Below, piece after piece: positions 26,854-34,888 of a stretch of 64,000 nucleotides of DNA. The stretch is taken from NCBI GenBank assembly GCA_903916195.1, contig CAIWVP010000013.1:1-64000 (forward strand), read 5' to 3'. Origin of the DNA: an uncultured Verrucomicrobiota bacterium. GTDB lineage: Bacteria > Verrucomicrobiota > Verrucomicrobiia > Limisphaerales > UBA9464. The number at the start of each line of letters is the position of its first letter. Within the stretch, counting starts at the first letter, position 1. Made by a program: the position numbers and the translations under genes. The notes below the pieces were generated by a model, which worked only from the letters and a program-made list of their open reading frames with translations, was not told where the DNA came from and did not search any database.

Positions 26854-26910
26854 CTGCCGGCATCTTGCCGGCAGAGGCGGGCTGCGAGGCGGGCTGCGAG
26901 GCGGGCTGCG
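26854..26910. repeat. Palindrome plus 12-bp triplicate repeat
   Basis: A perfect 9-bp inverted repeat with a 3-nt loop (ctgccggca-tct-tgccggcag, 26854-26874) is followed directly by three copies of aggcgggctgcg (26875-26910). The hairpin lies 8 nt after the hscB stop and may end its transcript; the form resembles REP-type intergenic elements. Confidence 0.7.
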
Positions 26911-27023
26911 AACGGGGGACGAAGGCGCCCGGAGACGAGGGCGGGCCCCTGCCGGCGGGACGCACGGCAGCATGCTGAAGCGCGGCGTTGCGGGAGGTTC
27001 CGGCCCGCGGCACGCTCTTGCGC

Positions 27024-27476
27024 ATGGGCCAGCTCACCCACATCTCCGCCACCGGCGAGGCCAGCATGGTGGACGTCTCGCATAAACCCGCCGTGCTCCG
27101 CGAAGCCGTGGCTCGCGGCGAGATCCGTCTCGCTCCGGAGACCTTGGCGCTCGTGGAATCCGACCGGATCGCCAAGGGCAACGTGCTCGCGACCGCCCGC
27201 ATCGCCGGGATCCAGGCCGCCAAGAAGACCGGTGAGCTGATCCCGCTCTGCCATCCGCTGCCCATCACGCATTGTGCCGTGGATTTCTCGGTGCCGCCGT
27301 CGCGCGACCGCATCGAGATCACCGCCTCGGCCAAGATCACCGCGCCGACCGGCGTCGAGATGGAGGCACTCACCGCCGTCACCGTCGCGGCCCTGACCAT
27401 CTACGACATGTGCAAGGCGGTGGACAAAGGCATGGTCATCGGCGAGGTGCGGTTGGTGTCGAAGCGGAAGGGGTAG
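27024..27476 (+). CDS. moaC: Cyclic pyranopterin monophosphate synthase
   Basis: Converts the MoaA product to cyclic pyranopterin monophosphate in molybdenum cofactor synthesis. The 150-residue product has MVDVSHKP, the catalytic LIPLCHPLPITH segment, and GVEMEALTAVTVAALTIYDMCKAVDKGM, all highly typical. The ATG at 27024 (MGQLTHISATGEASMVDVS) is chosen over the longer track ORF. It probably serves the molybdoenzyme at 19741 and others outside the window. Confidence 0.96.
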   Translation: MGQLTHISATGEASMVDVSHKPAVLREAVARGEIRLAPETLALVESDRIAKGNVLATARIAGIQAAKKTGELIPLCHPLPITHCAVDFSVPPSRDRIEITASAKITAPTGVEMEALTAVTVAALTIYDMCKAVDKGMVIGEVRLVSKRKG

Positions 27477-27477
27477 A

Positions 27478-27568
27478 GCGAGTGAGCCAGTGAGCGAGTG
27501 AGCCAGTGAGCCGGCAGGGGCGAGAACGGTGATCTTCCTCTCTCCCACTGGCTTTCTGGCTCACTCGC
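27478..27568. repeat. 16-bp tandem repeat with an inverted partner
   Basis: Two copies of the 16-bp unit gcgagtgagccagtga lie at 27478-27512, and the core gcgagtgagccag recurs inverted at 27556-27568. The region can fold into a stem-loop between moaC and ruvA. It resembles in style the element at 22125-22227: short direct repeats in one arm of an inverted repeat. Confidence 0.6.
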
Positions 27569-27630
27569 CCACTCGCAGCCTCGCTTCCCGCCTTTCCCCG
27601 GCGCGCGGCGGATGCTTCACTCCGCGGCGA

Positions 27631-28242
27631 GTGATCACGTTTCTCCACGGCAAGCTGGTCGATGCGCTGCCCACGACCGTCACGGTGGATGTCCATGGCG
27701 TCGGCTACGAGGTGCTCATCCCGTTGTCGTCGTTCGACCGTCTGCCGCCGGTCGGCAGCGAGGTGCATCTGCTCACCCATCTCGTGGTTCGGGAGGATGC
27801 CCATGTCCTCTACGGGTTCATGGGCACCGCCGAGCGCGACCTTTTCCGCCTGCTCGTCCATGCCGTTTCCGGCGTCGGGCCGAAGCTCGCGCTGAACGTC
27901 CTCAGCGGCACCAGCGTCGCCGGCTTCCGCATCGCGGTCGCGGCAGGCGATGTGAAGGCGCTCTCCAGCATCTCCGGCGTCGGCAAGAAGACGGCCGAAC
28001 GCATCATCGTCGAGCTCAAGGACAAGCTCGGTGCTTTCGGCACGGGCGGCACGCCGGGAGCGGCGGGCGCGAAGGGAGCCTCTCCCGCGGACACGAAGCT
28101 CAATGACGCGGTGCTGGCGTTGAGCGCGCTGGGGTTCAAGCCGACGGATGCCCACGAGGCGGTCCGGGGCGCTTTGTCGCTGCTGGGCGAGACCGCGACC
28201 GTCGAGCAGCTGGTCCGCGCCTGCCTCAAGAAAGGCGCATGA
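27631..28242 (+). CDS. ruvA: Holliday junction branch migration protein RuvA
   Basis: RuvA binds Holliday junctions and directs the RuvB motor. The 203-residue product begins at a GTG (VITFLHGKLVD), with the OB-fold segment VDVHGVGYEV, the helix-hairpin-helix region VSGVGPKLALNVLS and SISGVGKKTAERIIVELKDKLG, and the C-terminal RuvB-contact domain (LNDAVLALSALGFKPTDA). The track start at 27529 runs through the repeat element and is rejected. Its stop overlaps the next start. Confidence 0.95.
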   Translation: MITFLHGKLVDALPTTVTVDVHGVGYEVLIPLSSFDRLPPVGSEVHLLTHLVVREDAHVLYGFMGTAERDLFRLLVHAVSGVGPKLALNVLSGTSVAGFRIAVAAGDVKALSSISGVGKKTAERIIVELKDKLGAFGTGGTPGAAGAKGASPADTKLNDAVLALSALGFKPTDAHEAVRGALSLLGETATVEQLVRACLKKGA

Positions 28243-28955
28243 TGGAGGGCTGCCCGCCGAACCTGCCGCCCGACGCGGGCCCCCGAAGCAAGGTCGTCGT
28301 CCCGGAACCGTTGAAGTGGCACGGCGAGCTCGCCGCTTGGCTCATCTGGGCGCTGATCAACACGCTGGCCTCGACCTTGCGGTGGCGTTTCGACGACCGG
28401 TCGGGCCTGTGCTGGGCGGGCGGCACCGATCGGGCGATCTTCGTGTTCTGGCACAACCGGCTCGCTCTTTCGTTCAATCTCTACCGGCGGCATGTCGCCA
28501 AACCGACGGCGGGCCGGAGGGGCGCGGCGCTCATCAGCGCCAGCCGAGATGGCGGGCTGCTGGCGCGGGTGATGGGGTTGTCCGGCGTGGTGGCCGCCCG
28601 CGGTTCATCGAGCCGGCGCGGCGCTGCGGCGCTGCGGGAGCTGGTGTCCGCCGCCAAGGCCGGATGCGACCTCGCCATCACGCCTGATGGTCCGCGCGGC
28701 CCGTGCTACCAGGTGCAAGATGGCGTGATCCTCGCGGCGCAGCTGACGGGCCTGCCCATCGTGCCCCTCAGCTATCGGTTGGGCTGGAAGAAGACATTGC
28801 GCAGCTGGGACCGCTTCCAGGTCCCGCTGCCGTTCAGCCGCGTGGAGGTGATGCTCGGAGCACCGATCGGGGTCCCGCGCGACACCGACGAAGCCGGCCG
28901 GGCCCGTCTACGTGATGAGCTGCAAGGCCGGTTGATGGCGATCACCCACGACTGA
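28239..28955 (+). CDS. DUF374-family lysophospholipid acyltransferase-like protein
   Basis: A 238-residue protein of the DUF374 family, distantly related to the lipid A and lysophospholipid acyltransferases. It has FVFWHNRLALSF (H-x-R/N-like box), ALISASRDGGLLARVM, RGSSSRRGAAALREL and the ITPDGPRGPCYQVQDGVILAAQLTGLPIVPLSY segment that defines the family. One N-terminal hydrophobic helix (ELAAWLIWALINTLAS) may anchor it to the inner membrane. ATG overlaps the ruvA stop, so the two are cotranslated. Confidence 0.85.
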   Translation: MMEGCPPNLPPDAGPRSKVVVPEPLKWHGELAAWLIWALINTLASTLRWRFDDRSGLCWAGGTDRAIFVFWHNRLALSFNLYRRHVAKPTAGRRGAALISASRDGGLLARVMGLSGVVAARGSSSRRGAAALRELVSAAKAGCDLAITPDGPRGPCYQVQDGVILAAQLTGLPIVPLSYRLGWKKTLRSWDRFQVPLPFSRVEVMLGAPIGVPRDTDEAGRARLRDELQGRLMAITHD

Positions 28956-29204
28956 GCGGGGCGGTCCAGGTCCGGGAGAACGGGAACCGGGATCCGCATC
29001 CAGAACGGTTCCGGTGGCGTCCCGCGTCGGCTCTCCAGCCCACGGACCGATGGCGACGACGTGGGTCGTTGTTTCACGATTCGCGCGCTGGTGCTGCATT
29101 TTCTTTGGTCCAGCTTTTCCTGCTTTCCTGCTTTCCAGATGGATCCATCTGCCCGCCCGGTTTCTTGACGCTCCGGGCGCTGGTCCTACTGTGGCTGCCC
29201 AACG
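28956..29204. other. Intergenic gap with a 14-bp palindrome
   Basis: No gene is seen. A perfect palindrome agatggatccatct lies at 29137-29150, preceded by a pyrimidine-rich stretch with repeated tgctttcc. It is 55 nt before the kamA start and could be a regulator site, though no known operator was recognised. Confidence 0.45.
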
Positions 29205-30467
29205 ATGCACTCCGAGCCCTTGCCGGCTGCCAGCGGCGCCCTCCCTTCCGCAACATTCCTTGCGCTGAAAGGATTCAATGAACCCGGCCGTGGCCCTTGG
29301 GCCGATGTCCCCGAAGCCGATTGGTCCGATTGGCGTTGGCAGCTCAAGCACCGCATCACCACGTTGGAGCAGCTCGAGAAGCTCCTGCCCACGCTGACGG
29401 CCTCCGAACGCGCCGGAGCCACGCTCGCCCGTTCCAAGCTGGCGATGGCCATCACGCCGTACTTCTTCAACCTCATCGACCCGGACGACGAGGATTGCCC
29501 CATCCGCCGCCAGGTCGTGCCCCGCATGGAGGAGACGCACACGGCCGGTTGGGAGATGAGCGATCCGTGCGGCGAGGACAGCCATTCCCCGGTCCCGGGG
29601 CTGGTCCACCGGTATCCCGACCGGGTGCTCTTCTTGGTCACCGACCGGTGCGCGGCCTATTGCCGCTACTGCACGCGGTCCCGGTTGGTCAGCAACGCGG
29701 CCGGCTACGATTTTCATCCCGAGTTCGACCGCCAGATCGCCTACGTCGAGCAGCATCCGGAAGTCCGCGACGTGCTGCTCAGCGGCGGCGACCCGTTGCT
29801 GCTCAGCGACGACAAGCTCGGCTACCTGCTTTCCCGGCTCCGGGCCATCCCGCACGTCGAGTTCCTCCGCATCGGCACACGGATCCCGGTCTTCCTGCCC
29901 CAGCGGATCACGCCGGCACTCTGCGAGCTGCTCCGGAAGTTCCATCCCCTGTTTATCAGCATCCATAGCAACCATCCGCGGGAGCTCACCCCCAAAGTTA
30001 GGGAGGCCTTGGGTCGGTTGGCGGATGTCGGGATCCCTCTCGGGAACCAATCCGTGCTGCTCCGCCATGTCAACGACGACCCGGAGGTCATGAAGGCCCT
30101 CGTGCACAAGCTGCTGATGTGCCGGGTGCGCCCGTACTACCTCTACCAGTGCGACCTCATCGCGGGTTCGGACCATCTCCGCGCCAGCGTGCGCAAAGGC
30201 TTGGAGATCATGGAGTCCCTACGGGGACATACCACCGGCTACGCGGTGCCGCAGTACGTGATCGATGCTCCTGGAGGGGGCGGCAAAGTGCCGGTCAACC
30301 CCAGCTATCTCCTGGGCCGGGAAGACGGCAACGTTCTCATCCGTAATTTCGAGGGACGGGTGTTCGGATATCCCGAACCGGCGCCTCTCCTTGGGAATGT
30401 TGCCGTCAGAAAATTTCTTACCCATCTTAAGCCATCCGTCAGGAACAAATCGGTTGACCCTGGTTGA
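29205..30467 (+). CDS. kamA: Lysine 2,3-aminomutase family radical SAM protein
   Basis: A 420-residue radical SAM, PLP-dependent protein. It has GPWADVPEADWSDWRWQLKHRI, the cluster motif in LFLVTDRCAAYCRYCTRSRLV (CxxxCxxC), VLLSGGDPLLL, IRIGTR-like FLRIGTRIPVF, and the PLP-lysine region YVIDAPGGGGKVPVNPSY. These match lysine 2,3-aminomutase, which makes beta-lysine; whether the substrate is lysine or another amino acid (glutamate-mutase-like or EpmB-like relatives) is not settled from sequence alone. An N-terminal extension of about 20 residues precedes the family start. Confidence 0.88.
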   Translation: MHSEPLPAASGALPSATFLALKGFNEPGRGPWADVPEADWSDWRWQLKHRITTLEQLEKLLPTLTASERAGATLARSKLAMAITPYFFNLIDPDDEDCPIRRQVVPRMEETHTAGWEMSDPCGEDSHSPVPGLVHRYPDRVLFLVTDRCAAYCRYCTRSRLVSNAAGYDFHPEFDRQIAYVEQHPEVRDVLLSGGDPLLLSDDKLGYLLSRLRAIPHVEFLRIGTRIPVFLPQRITPALCELLRKFHPLFISIHSNHPRELTPKVREALGRLADVGIPLGNQSVLLRHVNDDPEVMKALVHKLLMCRVRPYYLYQCDLIAGSDHLRASVRKGLEIMESLRGHTTGYAVPQYVIDAPGGGGKVPVNPSYLLGREDGNVLIRNFEGRVFGYPEPAPLLGNVAVRKFLTHLKPSVRNKSVDPG

Positions 30468-30483
30468 GCTGGAACTGTACAAA
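30454..30483 (+). promoter_or_regulatory. Candidate sigma-70 promoter for the PEP-CTERM gene
   Basis: TTGACC (30454-30459), an 18-bp spacer, then TACAAA (30478-30483), about 37 nt before the TTG start at 30520. It overlaps the end of kamA, giving the downstream gene its own promoter. Confidence 0.45.
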
Positions 30484-30519
30484 ATACAGTCAGTCCGGAG
30501 TACTTAACGAAATCTGACC

Positions 30520-31266
30520 TTGAACACCTCCAAAACCCTTCTCGCCCTCGCGATTGCCATGGTGGCTGCCTCCCCGGCCTTCGCTTTGACTGACGGCCCG
30601 TACACTGCCAGCTTCCCAAACTCTGGCACCACCGCGCTGGACTTCGCGAACGGAACCACCGTTTCCATCCCGAAGTTCAATATTGGCGGCGGCATTCTCG
30701 ACAACATCAACATCAAAGTTGCCTACTCCGGTAACAGCCAGATTCGGTTTGAGAATTTGGGCGCGGGTGCTGGTTCGGTAGCTTTCGCTGGCCGTTCCGT
30801 GATTCTCGAGCTTCAGCGGCCAGGTGGCACTGGGCTTCTGAATGATCCGAATGCCTTGCTCCAAGACAGCAAGAGTCTCCTTGGGTTCAGCTTCGATTAC
30901 TCTGGCTACGACAACACCACGGATTACGCAGGCACCTCAGGCTCTTCCTCCAGCAACGCAGCTTACTCTAAAAACAACAACCCCGGTGATGATTTCACCG
31001 GTGGAGCGGATAAAACGACGTTTTCCGGCGCTGGAAGTGTGGTTCTGCCGCTTATCAACAAGGTCGGGTACTCCGTCTTCGGTGCCGGCACTTCCTCGAT
31101 TCTGACGCCGACCACCGGAAGTGCCTCGGTCACTGTGACATACACATACCACCTCGCCGAGACCCAAGTCCCCGAGCCCCGCGTCTATGGTGCCATCGGC
31201 GCGGTCGCCTGCCTCGGTCTGCTCGGCTACCGCCGGCTCCGCGCTCGTCAAGCCGCCCAGGCTTGA
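30520..31266 (+). CDS. PEP-CTERM surface protein (choice-of-anchor type)
   Basis: A 248-residue exported protein with signal MNTSKTLLALAIAMVAASPAFA and the C-terminal sorting signal VPEPRVYGAIGAVACLGLLGYRRLRAR (PEP motif, hydrophobic helix, basic end) that is processed by exosortase. The mature part is Gly/Ser/Asn-rich and beta-structured, resembling choice-of-anchor E domains. It starts at TTG by the track. Base composition is visibly less GC-biased than its neighbours. Exosortase itself is not in the window. Role at the cell surface or matrix is inferred from the signal. Confidence 0.82.
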   Translation: MNTSKTLLALAIAMVAASPAFALTDGPYTASFPNSGTTALDFANGTTVSIPKFNIGGGILDNINIKVAYSGNSQIRFENLGAGAGSVAFAGRSVILELQRPGGTGLLNDPNALLQDSKSLLGFSFDYSGYDNTTDYAGTSGSSSSNAAYSKNNNPGDDFTGGADKTTFSGAGSVVLPLINKVGYSVFGAGTSSILTPTTGSASVTVTYTYHLAETQVPEPRVYGAIGAVACLGLLGYRRLRARQAAQA

Positions 31267-31303
31267 TCAGGCTTGATCAGGCGTCGCAATTCTAAGTGCT
31301 CCG

Positions 31304-31333
31304 AGGCCGCGTGGATTCCACGGGGCCTTTTTT
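31304..31333 (+). terminator. Intrinsic terminator after the PEP-CTERM gene
   Basis: An 11-bp stem with one mismatch (aggccgcgtgg-att-ccacggggcct) followed by a run of T, 37 nt after the stop. A 10-bp direct duplication (gcttgatcag twice) spans the stop codon just before it. Confidence 0.88.
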
Positions 31334-31594
31334 GCGTCTCTTTCGCTTCTCTTCTCTGGCGGAAGTCCCCTTTCGGGTGCCCCCTGCGCCGTTGGATCGG
31401 TCAGGGGGTAGGAGACGACGTGAGGAGTCTCTTGATTGTACGGCCTGAGAACCGAGAAGAGGGAATCCTCGCGTCGTCTCCTGCGAGGTTCATGGGGTGG
31501 AAGATGAACCACCTGCATCCTTGGCACCACCACGACCGTCCGGCGATGCCGGGCGGGTCATCTGCGTTTTTGCATCCGCCCGCTTCCGACGGGC
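31334..31594. other. Non-coding stretch with a long stem-loop
   Basis: No gene is convincing here. A 16-bp inverted repeat with one mismatch, ggagacgacgtgagga at 31411-31426 and tcctcgcgtcgtctcc at 31466-31481, encloses about 39 nt in which ctctt/aagag can extend the stem. It could be a structured RNA or a miniature inverted-repeat remnant. Confidence 0.5.
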
Positions 31595-31798
31595 CTACCG
31601 GCACCGATAATCGCTCGGGTTCCTGAGACGGTCGAGGCGTTCGGCTTCCGCGGCCCTCCGATCCCGCGCGGTCCCGGTCGCCGACGAAGGGCGGTCGCCG
31701 GGCGCGGCCGGAAGTGTCGACGACCGACCGGATGCGCGCAGGCGTCGCAAGACGGCCGACCAAAGGGCGCTGGATCGTCTGATCAGCGTTCGGAACAT
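31595..31798 (-). CDS. Small basic hypothetical protein
   Basis: A 67-residue Arg-rich protein starting MFRTLIRRSSALWSAVLRRLRASG and ending AEAERLDRLRNPSDYRCR. The amphipathic N-terminal helix could associate with membranes; the DRLRNP end resembles short uncharacterised verrucomicrobial proteins from memory, not from a search. It begins 58 nt after the response regulator stop, on the same strand, and could be cotranscribed. Confidence 0.4.
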   Translation of the reverse strand: MFRTLIRRSSALWSAVLRRLRASGRSSTLPAAPGDRPSSATGTARDRRAAEAERLDRLRNPSDYRCR

Positions 31799-31856
31799 GG
31801 CTTCAGAGGAGAGAGAAAAGGAGGGCCGGGCGGTGGTGTTCGCTGGAGGGCGCGGG

Positions 31857-32528
31857 TCAACGGGCCGGCGTTGTCGGTTGGCACTCGATGATGCCGGAGG
31901 CGATGGCGTAGCGCGTCAGGCCGGCGGTGTCGTGCACGCCGATCTTGAGCATGAGGTGCTCGCGATGCTTCTCGACGGTCTTGATGCCGATGCCCAGTTC
32001 GACGGCGACCTCTTTGTTGGCCTTGCTCTCCGCGATCAGCTGCAGGACCTCCGTCTCGCGCGAGGTCAGGCCGACTGATTTCTTCTTTGGCGGGACCGGG
32101 CGCCCTGAGGAGCGTTCGGCGAGGATGCGGCGGACGATCGTGGGGGCGAAGATGAGGCTTCCTTTGTGGATGTCGCGGATCGCGCGGGACAACCCGGTGG
32201 CGGACGACTGCTTGAACAGGAACCCGGATGCGCCGGCCTCGATGGCTTCTTCCACGTACGCGGGGTCGGAGTGCGCTGAAAGCATCAAGACCTTGGTGAG
32301 CGGGCATGCCTTGCGGATCTGGCGGGTGGCTTCCAAGCCGTTCAGCAGCGGCATCGCGATGTCCATCATGACGACGTCCGGCAGGAGCTTCGTCGCCATC
32401 GCCACCGCTTGGCGTCCGGTCTGGGCCTCGCCGACGACCGCGATGTCGGTCTCGGTATCGAGAAGTTTCCGGAAGCCTTCCCGGACGATGGGGTGGTCGT
32501 CCGCGAGCAGGACGGTGATGGATCTCAT
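31857..32528 (-). CDS. NarL/FixJ-type response regulator
   Basis: A 223-residue two-component regulator. The receiver domain spans about residues 4-120 with ADDHP, the phospho-acceptor Asp in VVMMDIAMPLLNG, and Lys in FLFKQSS. A LuxR-type helix-turn-helix follows (LTSRETEVLQLIAESKANKEVAVELGIGIKTVEKHREHLMLKIG). Its ATG overlaps the stop of the kinase fragment gene (ATGA). Targets are unknown. Confidence 0.93.
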   Translation of the reverse strand: MRSITVLLADDHPIVREGFRKLLDTETDIAVVGEAQTGRQAVAMATKLLPDVVMMDIAMPLLNGLEATRQIRKACPLTKVLMLSAHSDPAYVEEAIEAGASGFLFKQSSATGLSRAIRDIHKGSLIFAPTIVRRILAERSSGRPVPPKKKSVGLTSRETEVLQLIAESKANKEVAVELGIGIKTVEKHREHLMLKIGVHDTAGLTRYAIASGIIECQPTTPAR

Positions 32529-32941
32529 GAGAGGGATGGCACCGGCAAGCGGTTGACGGGCGACGGGAGACGGTCAGATCCGGCGCGGACCGGCACGCGC
32601 ACCTGGATGGTGGTGCCCTTGCCGGGTTCGGAGACGACGCTGAACTGTCCGCCCACGCAGGAGGCCCGCTCGGACATGCTCAGCAGGCCGAATCCATGGA
32701 TCTTCCCCGTGCCGGCCTTGCGCTTCGCCGGGCTGAACCCGATCCCGTCGTCGCGCACCGTCAGGATGGCCGACGCCCCACGGCGCTCCAAGAGGATGTG
32801 CACCGTGCGGGCGCGGGCGTGCTCTGCGATGTTCTTCAGTGCCTCTTGCGCGATGCGGTAGCAGGCCAACGCCGTGCCTGCGGGAAGCTTGACGGTCAAC
32901 GGGCGGCAGGTGACCTCGACGGCGAGGCCCGATTTTTTCAA
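32525..32941 (-). CDS. Histidine kinase reduced to its ATPase domain
   Basis: A 138-residue protein starting at TTG and consisting only of a HATPase_c domain of the NarX/DegS type: YRIAQEALKNIAEHARA (N box), VRDDGIGF (G1 box), GFGLLSMSERA and GKGTTIQVRVP (G2). The dimerisation helix with the phospho-acceptor histidine and any sensor region are missing; sequence further upstream belongs to the DUF1232 gene. It is probably a 5'-truncated kinase, though translation could still be coupled to the response regulator downstream. Without the histidine it cannot phosphorylate its regulator in the normal way. Confidence 0.7.
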   Translation of the reverse strand: MKKSGLAVEVTCRPLTVKLPAGTALACYRIAQEALKNIAEHARARTVHILLERRGASAILTVRDDGIGFSPAKRKAGTGKIHGFGLLSMSERASCVGGQFSVVSEPGKGTTIQVRVPVRAGSDRLPSPVNRLPVPSLS

Positions 32942-32972
32942 GCGTGTCCGCGCTCCGGGACCCGTCCGCGGA

Positions 32973-33377
32973 TCACGGTTTGTCCGTGATCTTGTCCCAA
33001 TCGAAATCGCGGGTCTCCGCGTAGCGTTCGAAGGCGCGTTCGTGCAGGATGAGCACTGCCCGGGCGACGCTCGAATCGTCCGACCGTCCGACCATCCCGA
33101 GCGAATCCGGGATGAGGTCCATCTTCCGGTGCGCGTAGGTGAGGGCGAAGACCGCGGCGGTCAGCGCGTGGTAGGGCAGGTCCTTGTAGGCGCCCTCGGC
33201 GACGTCCTCGACGGCGTCGGCGAGGAACTCGAGCTGGTCCACGAGGTGCGGGAACTGCGGCGCGTTGATCTGGGCGAACTCCACCTTCCACATCGGGAGG
33301 CTGCGCAGGACTTTCTCGACCAGCGCGGGGGTGACCTGCGCTGAACCGTGGTTCACGAAGTTGGCGATCTCGGACAT
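32973..33377 (-). CDS. DUF1232 (YkvA-like) protein
   Basis: A 134-residue protein of the DUF1232 family, recognised from the ALTAAVFALTYAHRKMDLIPDSLGMVGRSDD core, where the family has the DxIPD motif. Members are often small membrane-associated proteins of unknown function. Here the hydrophobic stretch is short. It lies 31 nt upstream of the kinase fragment on the same strand. Confidence 0.7.
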   Translation of the reverse strand: MSEIANFVNHGSAQVTPALVEKVLRSLPMWKVEFAQINAPQFPHLVDQLEFLADAVEDVAEGAYKDLPYHALTAAVFALTYAHRKMDLIPDSLGMVGRSDDSSVARAVLILHERAFERYAETRDFDWDKITDKP

Positions 33378-33496
33378 GCGCGAAGACTAGCGGCCTCGTC
33401 CGATCGGGCAACCCGCAACATGCGGCGATCGCGTGACGGACGCTCCTCCGACCGGGGCTCGGCACGTGCTCCGTGCTCCTCTCCGGGCGAGGAGCC

Positions 33497-34609
33497 TCAC
33501 CAGACCTCCACCGGGCCTTTGGGCACGGGGATGGCGGTCCGGGTCGCCGAGGCCGGTTCTTCTTCGCGCATGAAGCTCGCGACCAACGGCGGCGGCGCGA
33601 AGCGCGGCAGGAGCTCTCCCTGGTCGTCGCAGAACTGGGCGCGCCAGGGGAGATAATCCGCGAGGATCTCGTGGAACTCGGCGCGCGACGACATCAGGAC
33701 CACCTTCTTGTTGAAGCCGCTCACCGGGCCGAACCGCTTCGCGTACCACGGCGCGACCTTGCGGAACATCACGCAGCCCAGATCCTCGCCGAAGACCTCG
33801 ACCATCAGGTCCAGGTGCCGGCCCATGACGCGGATGCGGTCGGCGAAGGCGGGTTCGGGCGGTAGCGCGCCGGTCGCCAGGTACCGTTGGGTGCGCGTGA
33901 AGATCCAAGGATCGTAGAACGCGCCGCGGCCGATGCTCACGCCGGCGCAACCGGTCTCGTCGGCCATCATCTTGGCCGCCACCGGCGTGGTGACGTCGCC
34001 ATTGCCGATCACCGGGATCCGCCGGGCCGCCTGCACCACGGAGCGGATGCCCGCGAGGTTCACCGTGCCGGTGAATCCTTGTTCCCGGGTGCGGCCGTGG
34101 ATGAAGACCGCGGCGATGCCCGCGTCCTCCAGCGCCCTCACCAGGTCCGGCGCCGTGAGGTTCTCGTCGTCCCAGCCGAGGCGCATCTTGGCGGTGACCG
34201 GGATCTTCAGCGCATCGACCATGGTCCGGACCAAGTGCGAGGTCTTGTCGAGCTCGGTCATCATCGCCGAGCCGCCGCCGACGCGGCAGACCTTCTTCAC
34301 CGGGCAGCCCATGTTGATGTCGATGGAGCTGACGCCTTGGGCTTCGAGCCAGAGCGCCGCGTCGCGCATCTCCTCGGGCACCGCGCCGAAAAGTTGGACC
34401 GCCAACGGCCGGTCCCGGTGGTCGGTCTCGATCAATTTCAGGGCCTTGCGGTTCTTCTCGATCAGGGAGCGGGCGTTGACGAGATCCGTCGTGGCGAGGT
34501 CGAGCCCGCCGATCTCCCGCGCCACGATGCGGAAGGGCAGGTTGGTGTAGCCCGCCAACGGCGACAGGAAGAGATTGGAGCGCAGCCGGAGCGGCCCGAA
34601 CGAGATCAC
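33497..34609 (-). CDS. dusB: tRNA-dihydrouridine synthase
   Basis: A flavoenzyme that reduces uridines in the tRNA D-loop. The 370-residue product has SPLAGYTNLPFRIVARE at the FMN site, NMGCPVKKVCRVGGGSAMM with the catalytic cysteine, VTAKMRLGWDD, FIHGRTREQGFTG, VIGNGDV and VSIGRGAFYDPWIF. Closest by pattern to DusB. The start ATG lies at the head of the recognisable domain. Confidence 0.92.
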   Translation of the reverse strand: MISFGPLRLRSNLFLSPLAGYTNLPFRIVAREIGGLDLATTDLVNARSLIEKNRKALKLIETDHRDRPLAVQLFGAVPEEMRDAALWLEAQGVSSIDINMGCPVKKVCRVGGGSAMMTELDKTSHLVRTMVDALKIPVTAKMRLGWDDENLTAPDLVRALEDAGIAAVFIHGRTREQGFTGTVNLAGIRSVVQAARRIPVIGNGDVTTPVAAKMMADETGCAGVSIGRGAFYDPWIFTRTQRYLATGALPPEPAFADRIRVMGRHLDLMVEVFGEDLGCVMFRKVAPWYAKRFGPVSGFNKKVVLMSSRAEFHEILADYLPWRAQFCDDQGELLPRFAPPPLVASFMREEEPASATRTAIPVPKGPVEVW

Positions 34610-34888
34610 GCGGCGAGCCTAGCCGTCACGGCGTGATGGCGGAAGCCGCGGGTGAAAGGGACCGAGAAAAACTCGACTGCCCGCTTCCGCAGGCCGCGGG
34701 CGTCCTCCTCCGCGGTTCAAGGCAGGTCCTGGCCATGGCGGGCCGACTGCATTCCAAGCGGCTTCCCGCGGAGACCTCCGGTGCCGATCGCTTGCCTCCA
34801 TCGGAAACCGTATGGCTCCGCAGGCGCTCGGATCGCCCCATCAGGACAGCCGGTCCGCTGCATCACGGGAAGGCAAGGCGGCTCGGCG
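34610..34888. other. Non-coding gap
   Basis: I see no gene in these 279 bases between the divergently placed dusB start and the TonB receptor stop. An imperfect inverted repeat gccgtcac-ggc-gtgatggc lies at its left end (34622-34640). The dusB promoter should be here. Confidence 0.4.
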
